This document shows, piece after piece, positions 55,485-64,000 of a stretch of 64,000 nucleotides of DNA. The position numbers and the translations under genes were made by a program. The DNA lies in contig JAUIMM010000001.1 in the NCBI GenBank assembly GCA_031769625.1, forward strand, positions 2,604,001 through 2,668,000, read 5' to 3'. Each line of letters begins with the position of its first letter. The stretch's first letter is position 1. This DNA is from Taudactylus pleione (lineage: Eukaryota > Chordata > Amphibia > Anura > Myobatrachidae). A model generated the notes under the pieces. That model made no database searches and was not told the DNA's origin. It saw only the letters and a program-made list of their open reading frames with translations.

Positions 55485-55934
55485 ATGATCACTATACACA
55501 GGTTACACTGATATCACACCTGATGCACCATTCACTATACACAGGTCACACTGATGTCACACCTGATGCACCAATCACTACACACAGGTGACAGTGATGT
55601 CACACCTGATGCACCAATCGATATACACAGGTCACACTGATAACACCCCTGATGCACCAATCACTATGCACAGGTCACAGTGATGTCACACCTGATGCAC
55701 CAATCGCTATACACAGGTCACACTGATAACACCCATGATGCACCAATCACTATACACAGGTCACACTGATAACACACCCGATGCACCAATCACTACACAC
55801 AGGTTACACTGATATCACACCTGATGCACTAATCACTATACACAGGTCACACTGATGTCACACCTGATGCACCAATCGCTATATACGGGTCACACTGATG
55901 TCAACCTGTTGCACCAATCACTATACATAGGTCA
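55485..55934. repeat. 43-bp satellite, part 1
   Basis: The unit is CACTATACACAGGTCACACT plus GATAACACACCTGATGCACC plus AAT (43 bp). It is interrupted by the element at 55943. Confidence 0.93.
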
Positions 55935-55942
55935 CACCTGAT

Positions 55943-56336
55943 CAGGCTTGCCTACCCTCCCGATTTGGCCGGGAGCCTCCCGATTTTCGGGTGCCGGTCC
56001 CGGCCCCCCGGAAAGGCAGGCAAGCCTCCCGGAAGTCTCACACCCTCCCCACCTCCCCCCTGAAAAAAACAGAAATCCCCGCAGCGGGGGGCCCGGTGAC
56101 GCGATTCGCGCAGAATCGCATCATCGTGGCCCTGCCCCCTGCTTCACAATGCCGAAAATCACGGCATTGTGAAGAGGGGGCGGAGTCACGATGATGCGAT
56201 CGTGCGGCTCCGCCCCAGTGTGACCCAAAATGGCCGCCCCGCCCCGGCTCCACCCACAATGGCCGGCCCCGCCCCCCACTATTAGCCGACAATCAGCTCC
56301 CTCCCGGAAGGCTGGAGCTGATTGTTGGCAAGTATG
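55943..56336. mobile_element. hAT-type MITE of the CATACTTGCC family (394 bp)
   Basis: The ends CAGGCTTGCCTACC and (reverse complement) CATACTTGCCAACA. A perfect 8-bp duplication CACCTGAT lies at 55935-55942 and 56337-56344, within the satellite unit. The body has CCTCCCGG palindromes and a TTCACAATGCCG/CGGCATTGTGAA hairpin. Confidence 0.88.
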
Positions 56337-56344
56337 CACCTGAT

Positions 56345-56980
56345 GCACCAATCACTATACACAGGTCAGACTTATGTCACACTTGATGCACCGATCACAA
56401 TACACAGGTTACACTGATAACACTCACAGGTCAGACTTGATGCACCAATCACTATACACAGGTCACACTGATAACACACCTGATGCACCAATCACCATAC
56501 ACAGGTCACACTGATAATACACCTGATGCACCAATCACTATACACAGGTCACACTGATAATACACCTGATGCACCAATCACTATACACAGGTCACACTGA
56601 TAACACACCTGATGCACCAATCACCATACACAGGTCACACTGATAATACACCTGATGCACCAATCACTATACACAGGTCACACTGATAACACACCTGATG
56701 CACCAATCACCATACACAGGTCACACTGATAACACACCTGATGCACCAATCACCATACACAGGTCACACTGATAATACACCTGATGCACCAATCACTATA
56801 CACAGGTCACACTGATAATACACCTGATGCACCAATCATTATACACAGGTCACACTGATAACTCACCTGATGCACCAATCATTATACACAGGTCACACTG
56901 ATAATACACCTGATGCACCAATCACTATACCCAGGTGACACTGATAACACACCTGATGCACCAATCATTATACACAGCAG
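56345..56980. repeat. 43-bp satellite, part 2
   Basis: The 43-bp array continues with GATAATACACC and CACCATACAC variants. It ends near ACACAGCAGCGTGTG at about 56980. Confidence 0.93.
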
Positions 56981-57102
56981 CGTGTGCTGGGCTGCTGTGA
57001 TGTCAGAGGGTGGGCGGCGGCGGACCCCCGCCGGGCCCTTCCAGCAAACCTGGGTAATTTGTACTCCACCCCCCCTCTCGGCGCCCCTGTCTACTGACAC
57101 GT

Positions 57103-57590
57103 GGGTCTGATTCATATATTTACGCTAATGCAAACGCATTGGCATACTCTCAAGGATTATAGTTGCTAAAATATGCTTATGCCGTCTGAAGCTTACCCGG
57201 GCATAGGGACGCCCGCTGCTGCCTTCTCCTGACGACATGTAACAGCATAAACATCGGTACCATCAATGCACATCGAGCAGTCACGCAGCATGTAAGTCAC
57301 ATCTGACCAGCCGCAAATACTGCAGCTCCCCTGACACGCAGACAGCTCTCATGCTGCACAGGAGAACGCAATGGCTGATTTATGTACGTCCACGAAACGG
57401 CGTATAAATGGTCAGACACGCCTGCGTTTTTCTAACCACCCCTCTGTTACCACCCCCAAACGCTGACTACCTGTCACTCACTTTGCCAGTACGCAGGGCA
57501 GCGTTCGCACAGGCATTAGCAAACAATCACTAGACATGCGTAAAAATCACCATTGCGTCTGTCTCTGAACCAGGCCCGAGGTCACTTAAT
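57103..57590. mobile_element. GC-rich MITE with GGGTCTGATTCA ends
   Basis: The left end GGGTCTGATTCA and right end TGAACCAGGCCC are imperfect inverted repeats. The inner text (GACACGCCTGCGTTTTTCTA, CTACCTGTCACTCACTTTGC) recurs at 48690 and 61015. Confidence 0.6.
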
Positions 57591-57639
57591 ATTCCCCTGA
57601 TGGTTGGGTAGAGACCCTTCTTTGGAATGAATACCAAGC

Positions 57640-57949
57640 CAGGCTTGCCTACCCTCCCGATTTGGTCCGGAGCCTCCCGAATATCTGGTGCCACTTCCGA
57701 CCCCCCCGGAAAGCCAGGCAAGCCTCCCGGCTGCTGCCTGCCCCCCGGACCACTAGTAAAAACCCCGCAGCAGGGTGGGGGGGGGGGGCAATGACTCGAT
57801 TCGGGCTCCGCCCCCTGCTTCATAATGCCTTTTTTCGGCATTGTGAAGAGGGGGCGGGACCTCTATGACGCCCCCAAAACGCCCCTCCCCGCTGAATGCA
57901 GGCATTCAGCTCCCTCCCGGAAGGAGGGAGCTGAATGTCGGCACGTATG
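57640..57949. mobile_element. hAT-type MITE of the CATACTTGCC family (310 bp)
   Basis: The ends CAGGCTTGCCTACC and (reverse complement) CATACGTGCCGACA. A perfect 8-bp duplication TACCAAGC lies at 57632-57639 and 57950-57957. Same family as 55943-56336. Confidence 0.9.
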
Positions 57950-58284
57950 TACCAAGCCCGTTTTCCTCCCAAAGCACCCACCTGAAGCTGGGGCTACCAG
58001 AAACGTGTGATGTTAATCTCAACGCACCTGTCAGCAGATCCAGAAAGCATGACGTAAAAGTAAGAGCGCTCCGTGATATAAGCTTCAGGCAGGTGACAGG
58101 GTACAACAAACTATGCCGGGAATGTACATGGAAATGATGGATGATCAATCTGTTTGAAAATACGTTCGATAAGAGAAGGTTAATATTTTACTGCTCATGT
58201 GATAAGACATTCAGGAACATTACTGCTGCAGTCACATGATATATTACCTATTATAAAATGTGATTATGCTGATATTATTTTTCA

Positions 58285-59768
58285 TTGTAGCCCGTGTCAC
58301 TCCTTAGGTGCTAAGTAGTTACTTACAAGGAAATCGCTTGTGCCCAAATGGCACCATTATATGTGCAGCAGTTTAGGCCGGCACCAGAACACCCCACAGC
58401 AGGACAAGCACTAGCATCGGCCGCATCCTCCATGTTCTGCTCTCTCCTCTGCATACTGGCACCGGTATTCGATCCACCTGTGGGGACACAATCAGAAAAT
58501 ACCGACACCATCCAGGGCACACTAGGAGGCCTGGAAGCCCCCACCGTATTGTGCCCACCTCCCCATCTGCAAAGCCACAGCCACAGCCGGGTCCACCGCT
58601 GCTGCCAACCTCCCTGAAAGCGCCAGCGGATTGTGACCATGAACGGCCATGCCCGCCTCACTCCTGCTGGGCCCAGTGGGGAGAAGGGGTACCAAAGCTG
58701 ACACCAATGAAGCACATAGCGCAGATACCACCCCCAACTCAACCCCCGCAGTCTCAGACATGTGCCCCACAACAGCGGGAACTATATCACCGCCCGCACT
58801 ACCACCCCGTGCCCCCCTCACCAAATCTGCATAGGAACGGGGCCGGCGGGGAACGATCGCGTTGGCACCGGCAACCCCACCAAGGGACGCAGAAAGCAAC
58901 CCCATTATGCTCCCCATGGAACCCGAATCCGAGGAAACACTCTGTGTCCTCCATCTCAGGCCCCCTGTTAGCAGCGCACCCAAAATGGCGCCAGCGACCT
59001 ACCGCAGCTCCTACATGCTCATCATCCCGTACCTCAGGCCCGATCCGGGCCGACCTTGAGCCCCTACGCAATGCCAGCCGCCGCCTCCGAGACCCTGACA
59101 CCACAATCTCACCCTGCACAAGGGGAGAAACTCGAGTAACCCCCACTGATCGTCCACCAGTGCCAACCAGCCAACACTACGACCACCCCCTCCCCTTCTG
59201 TGATTGGGCAATCCTGAGTTAATAGACCCTGAAAGGCCACGGATCGAAGCCCGGTCCTGGGCTCGACCACGACCACGTGCACCCACAGCCCCATTGGGGA
59301 CAACAGGCCTGCCGCCCACCATATCCACCAAATAGTGAGCTGGAGGCGATCCATGACAAAAAGAGGAAGGTAATGAGAGGGAGAAAATATAGGAAAGCAA
59401 GAAAGAGTACAGGAAGAAAGAGTTTAAGTATGTAAGAAAGAGTCAGTGAAGAATAAAAAATTATGCGTATATTTATAACAGTTAACCAAGATCTGGAAAA
59501 AGATCCTACAACAACACTCCCATCCCAGCAAACCTGCCCATACTATTGGCTGAAGGAACTGACCCCTAAAACACTCCCCAAGCACTTAACCCCCTGTGTC
59601 CCTGAGTGTACAGAGTGCCAGACTGGAGCTTTATGACTCTACTGTCATATAAAATGACCTCCGTGTTCTTTGTAGCCTGTGTCACTCCATAGGTGCTAAG
59701 TAGTTACTTACAAGGAAATCGCTTGTGCCCAAATGGCACCATTATATGTGCAGCAATTTAGGCCAGCA
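58285..59768 (-). mobile_element. Unidentified element with 99-bp direct repeats
   Basis: The block 58285-58383 (TTGTAGCC... TTAGGCCGGCA) is repeated directly at 59670-59768 with four mismatches. The 1.3 kb between has moderately long minus-strand frames rich in Gly/Ala/Val (58522-58983; 59011-59400 has a GARGRGRAQDRAS stretch), reminiscent of retroelement Gag-like proteins, but there is no enzyme domain. It could be a tiny LTR element or a remnant of a split-repeat (DIRS/Ngaro-like) retroelement. The strand is inferred only from the minus-strand frames. Confidence 0.45.
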
Positions 59769-59876
59769 GTGAAGGGGCTAAAGTGTAAATAATACTATTT
59801 AACTGATATATATCCAGGTTTTTGTATTACTAAACCGAATGATATACATACAAATAATAGCTGGAGTGTTCACACT

Positions 59877-60406
59877 GGCCCTGATTCAGAGCCGGACACT
59901 CTGACAGAGCACTCGCTCTGAATCAGGGCCGGGCTTTTGTTTTTTTAGAACGCTCGCATACCTGTGGGTGACCACCCACAGCTATTGCGAGTGGCCATGA
60001 TGATGGTCGCGATGGTCAAGACCATCGCGACCATCGGGTTTGCGATGAGACCCTTGTGGTAGGGTCTCGTGGCCGCAAGCTCCAGAGAGCTTTCGGCTCA
60101 AATTGAGCCGGAAGCTCTCCCACTGACATCACTGGTGATGTCAGTGGGGCCGTCTCCAAACGGTAGGCGTTCCCTCGGGAACACCTCCGTTTGGGCAGCC
60201 AACCACCCCCGGCCCGCCAAAAGGGGCGAGCTGTCACTCAACATCGACAGCTCGCCCCCTTTGGTGCGAGACCTGGAGCGACGGAGTGCCAGTCGCTACC
60301 CGGGTCTCGGGCATGCGCACAACGGAACCGGCTCCGTCGTGCGCTGTAGGCCACCATTGACCCGGTTGCGAGCGCTCAGCGCTTGCGACCGGGTCTGAAT
60401 CAGGCC
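59877..60406. mobile_element. Hairpin-string element, family A, copy 3
   Basis: 530 bp flanked by CACT (59873-59876 and 60407-60410). Hairpins in order: GGCCCTGATTCAGAG/CTCTGAATCAGGGCC; CTGTGGGTG/CACCCACAG; GATGGTCGCGATGGTC/GACCATCGCGACCATC; GAGACCCT/AGGGTCTC; GAGAGCTTTCGGCTCAA/TTGAGCCGGAAGCTCTC; CCCACTGACATCAC/GTGATGTCAGTGGG; CAAACGG/CCGTTTG enclosing GTTCCC/GGGAAC; GGCGAGCTGTC/GACAGCTCGCC; GCGCACAACGGA/TCCGTCGTGCGC; ACCCGGTTGCGAGCGCT/AGCGCTTGCGACCGGGT. No open frame looks coding. Confidence 0.88.
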
Positions 60407-60726
60407 CACTGTTCATCATGCTCTCTACAGGAGGCTGCCATTTTATCTAAGCAGACAGAGTTTGACTGACAGCTTGGAAACCTTGCTTGGTTGAAATGTA
60501 CAGTGTGGTTTGGTGGATTGATACCCAGGGGCGGGGATAGTAACTCACATACCTACATACTTAGCGTTGTGACATACATGTAACCCCCTAAGGTGCGCAT
60601 TTCTGTACTGCGCATTTCTACACTAAAGATACGTTCTCACACATCCATATTATTTTGGCGGATCTTTGATTTTATTGCATTTTATTTTTAAAAGGGAAAC
60701 ACCAGATGATTGTATGTAATAATGTG

Positions 60727-61060
60727 CCTGATTCAGTGATGTACGGTTTCCATTCGCAGCTGCAATTTATTATGCGGAGGAGGAGCTGTTGTAAAATAGC
60801 ACCACCCCTAAAAGTACTGAGACGCCCGCTGGAGTCATCGCAAACAGCGCCGTAACTGTGTACACATTCGCAGCCCATACGCAGGTTCTCTGATAATCGC
60901 CCATGTGAGCAACCCCACGGTCATGCAGCATGGGTGCCTGTACTGAGATACTCGAGCCATCTTATATACATAGGAGAATACAGAGGCCTGCTTGCGACCC
61001 ATCCCCAAAACGGCACCGACCCGCCTGCGTTTTGCCGACCACTCCCCAGTACCTGTAACA
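60727..61060. mobile_element. Degenerate GC-rich MITE related to 57103-57590
   Basis: It starts TGCCTGATTCAGTGATGTAC and shares AGACGCCCGCTGGAGTC and GACCCGCCTGCGTTTTGCC with the other copies. The right end is not resolved. Confidence 0.5.
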
Positions 61061-61125
61061 CTGTAGTGATCCCTCTTATAGAGATAGAGGTCCTTAAATG
61101 ATATGCACCAATTACAGTTATTACC

Positions 61126-61548
61126 CATACTTACCAACTTTCCAAAACTCCTCTCCAGGAGCAGCTCTGCCCCCACGTTATGATTGGCTCATGTGCCAGT
61201 CATGGTTACCACACCAATGGCCATCCCTAGCCAGTAGAGGGGATGGTGCTGACAGCTTTGGGGGTTGGGGCCGGACTGTAAATGTCATTAGGCCCCACCC
61301 CTTCACCGGAAAAGGCCGCGATTGGCGGGTCTGTGATGAGGGACGGGGCTAAATGATGGGATTTGCGTAATTTTAGCCCTATCCCCTCCCTTGAGACCTG
61401 CAAATTCCCGTTAAAACCTCCCCATCCTGCCCACTTCACTAGGAAGTGGGGGCGCGATGCAGGAGATCTGCCTACTTTTCCGGGGGTGCAGGGGGCTATC
61501 CAAAAACTTGTGATCTTTCCGCAACTTCCGGGAGAGTAGACAAGTATG
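61126..61548. mobile_element. CATACTTACC-type hAT MITE (423 bp)
   Basis: The ends CATACTTACCAAC and (reverse complement) CATACTTGTCTAC. A perfect 8-bp duplication TTATTACC lies at 61118-61125 and 61549-61556. The body matches 50622-50965. Confidence 0.9.
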
Positions 61549-61584
61549 TTATTACCTTGCTCAGTAACATTACAGCAGATGGAG

Positions 61585-61770
61585 GGAGAAGTATCAAACC
61601 TTCCAGAGAGATAAAGTAGAGATGTTGCCCATAGCAACCAATCATCTTCCATCTGTAATTTTCTAGACCAGAGGTTCCCAAATCCGGTCCTCAAGGATCC
61701 CCAACAGTTCAGAGATCCATGGTTGAGCACAGGTGACTTAATTAGTACCTTAGTCTGACTCAACGCAGTG
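61585..61770. repeat. Fragments of two interspersed repeats
   Basis: GATGTTGCCCATAGCAACCA (61622) is half of the palindromic MITE family of 19472. CAGAGGTTCCCAAATCCGGT (61672) starts a hAT-type repeat whose inner part also occurs at 49810. Confidence 0.55.
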
Positions 61771-64000
61771 TGAGCCATGTGCCATGTTTGAAGTTGAACT
61801 GCCACATGTTTGTGCCGCCCACTGCTGTTGCTTAGTCGGGGCAACCTTTTGGTCTAAACTGGATGAAAACAATATTGTGAGCTGTGAGGTGGTCAAAATT
61901 GACTGGAAATGAGTGGAATTTAATGTTATTGAGTTTAATAATATTCTAGGAACAAAAAAATGGCTCAAATAATGTGATTTTAGCTTTTTTTTGTCAATTT
62001 GTGGAAAAAAATACAAAACCAAAAACAGCCATGGCGGTTTGGCAAAACCAAAACCGGCCGACAAATTTTAACCAAAAACAGCAAAAATAGTCAGGTGCAC
62101 ATCTCTAGTGAAATCAGGCCATTTTGGAAAAGGGCATAGAGGCCAGCGCCATTTTAAACAAAGCTGATTTAAAAAAAAAAAAAAGAAAAACAACGGAGCA
62201 GTTGGGGGGATGAGAGTTGGAGCCAGGGTGACGCAGATATAGAGATAAGCAGCTGAGAGAGACTGCAACGAGCAGACTGGCTGAGACTTGTGGTTCCACG
62301 CAGAGAGAGTCTAGCTGAAGTGAGAGCTGTAAGTAGCATCCTGCCTCAGTATACTATATTGGTGAAATGAAACCATTTATATGTCCATAAGCATCCATCG
62401 TTGTCTGTTTACATATAAATTATATCAGCGGTATAACTTTGCTATCTACCAGCTGTGTATTCACTTTAAGGGTCCCAACATGCTCAGATGTGAATCCTCT
62501 TTCAACAACAAGCCCCTCTCCCTAACTCATGGGGGGTGCGAGTTGCTGTTTTCTCTTAGAAATCGAACATCGAATTCATTTTGCAATCCAATTAGCAACT
62601 CGCACTGAACCAGTCAGACTGAAGTCGCATTTTTCCATTCGCACCTCCCTGAGGGCGAGAGATGGAAAGGAAAAAAAGATTACGTTTAAAATATCGGGAC
62701 ACCGTGTTGAACCCCTTGTACACACTCCCTAATGACTAAGTAGGCATCTGGAAGTTTCCAATTAGCTTAATTAGTCCTATAATTACATGTAATTTTTTGG
62801 GGGGTAAAAAAAAATGGCCTCAAATTACCCCCACATCAACTTTTTCCGCAAATTTAATATTTTAATATTTACAGTATTATTTTTTTATTTAAAAATAATT
62901 GTTTTTTTTTTCATAATTTTTCTACAATTTTTCAAAGTGCCCTTAAAGTACCCCCAAATCTCAATTTTTCCTACGCTATTTTTGCAATTTTAGATTTATA
63001 CATTCGAGATTAAACGAAAAAAGTTTATTTTTTATCATTTAAAAAAAAAAGCACAAATCAGCCATTTGACACCATTAAAAATCCTTCAGTACTTTCCTAA
63101 TGGCCACAAACAGCCTTCTATATGGTTCTGCTAATGATTGGATTGGATTGGAGAATTGTTGGGTGCGCACATCGCTGTGAAGTTGTCGAGTTTCATGAAA
63201 CAAACTTGCTGCTCGTAATTTACACATTTTTACATTTGTTTATAAAAGACTGCTATTTTTTTTTACACACCAGGATAAGAAAAATACTTCTTTGGTGCAC
63301 TAATTATTTGGGGTACAGATGACAGGTATACCATGGGCACACAGAAAAACAGTAATATATGCTATGTCTCAAAAACACTGCTTGAAAAATACGATTTAGA
63401 TTGAATTAGAAAAGACTGCAGGGTTTTGTTTTAGACAACAAAAAATGTTTTTTTTTTTTTATTTATTATATAACAGGAAAAGAGGTATTAATTGAGGTGC
63501 AGCTCACTCAGACAGACACAACACAGCATTTTTTGGACAAATGTAGATAGATACTAGATAGATATCCATACGGAAAAAAAAGTGAGTGCAGTCACCCTTC
63601 CTGCCCACTATAGCGTCCTAATGGCGTCCTAATGGTGTTTTTCTATTAGCACCTACAGCTGACGCCCTGTACACTCTCCTGTGTGTAATGGCACCTGATC
63701 ACGAGGGAGGGACTCTTATATGCGGTCCTAAACACGTGGGCTCCGACATTTTCGGGAAATTGCCTCGTTCTGAGATCCTCACTTGGTGGGAAGACCCAAG
63801 CCAGAACTTGGATACACTCCAGGTCGGGGTGTTTTTGGATTTCAGCAATCCGAACGTGCACATCGCTACTTATATAACCCTTTTTATAAAGGCAATGTAC
63901 CTGCTGGTAAAACATAGTTTATGCTGGTTGGCAAAGTGCTGCTTTCCACGTAAGCACATAATCCTGCCTCGTGGACACGCTTTCCAGGCTAGAGCAAACA
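61771..64000. other. AT-rich sequence, no recognisable gene
   Basis: Long A and T runs, especially 62800-63060. Short frames lack domains. A possible splice donor (GAGAGCTGTAAGTA) is at 62322-62335. The block 63740-63860 (minus strand) has text resembling the promoter-like repeat at 41296 (TCGGATT...GAAATCC-type) but is too diverged to call. Confidence 0.4.

Noticed and set aside
58348..59222. Plus-strand Pro/His/Ser-rich frames as a host gene
   Set aside because: They overlap antisense frames of similar length, lie between direct repeats, and show no domain. Treated as part of an unidentified element.

Overview
This window looks like intergenic DNA from a large, repeat-rich vertebrate genome, most likely an anuran amphibian. 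Four things point that way. There are many short hAT-type and palindromic MITEs. There is a chromovirus-type (sushi-like) Ty3/Gypsy element. There are interspersed repeats of a kind I associate with frog genomes, such as the tail around 26461-26500 and the 'atggcgccacaagg' repeat at 27105. The one convincing host gene has its coding region in a single exon, as in vertebrate carbohydrate sulfotransferases. The species cannot be named from the sequence.

Layout. Positions 1-8775 are a CA/GT-rich minisatellite that flips orientation at about 5935. It contains an exact 684-bp internal duplication and a 1.4-kb solo LTR with a GTAG target duplication. Positions 9130-9770 are a CT-rich tandem array. 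Positions 10656-13745 are a 56-bp minisatellite (about 46 units) carrying a 510-bp element made of consecutive hairpins. Positions 15000-24900 hold MITEs and hAT-type elements, several with their own internal tandem arrays (TG-rich, about 33-bp, GACACAC-rich), followed by a 27-bp TTAGGG-containing array. Positions 25000-33100 hold scattered MITEs, including a three-level nest at 30117-31506.

Positions 33262-41136 are a near-complete Ty3/Gypsy chromovirus: two 743-744 bp LTRs, gag, and pol with protease, RT, RNase H, integrase and chromodomain. Its sequence shows a self-priming type primer site and a candidate -1 frameshift heptamer. Its 5' LTR is broken by a 2.1-kb hAT element with a perfect 8-bp target duplication, and gag has an early in-frame stop. 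Positions 41296-43110 are a promoter-like repeat followed by a 160-bp tandem array. Positions 43441-44310 are another palindromic element with TTAGGG-like repeats.

The only well-supported host gene is at 45974-47170 (+), an N-acetylglucosamine-6-O-sulfotransferase of the CHST4/5/6 type. A branch point and 3' splice site lie upstream and an ATTAAA lies downstream. The rest, to 64000, is again MITEs and tandem repeats: more hairpin-string elements at 48093, 52761 and 59877, a 1.6-kb hAT at 53600, a 43-bp satellite at 55485-56980, and an unidentified element with 99-bp direct repeats at 58285-59768.

The most unusual structures are the hairpin-string elements: three copies of one family and one each of two others. 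They are about 350-555 bp long and are almost entirely successive near-perfect palindromes. Two copies of the first family have clean 4-bp target duplications. The long open frames in the tandem arrays are artefacts of low-complexity sequence and are not annotated as genes. Element boundaries given with target duplications are exact to a base or two; others are approximate.
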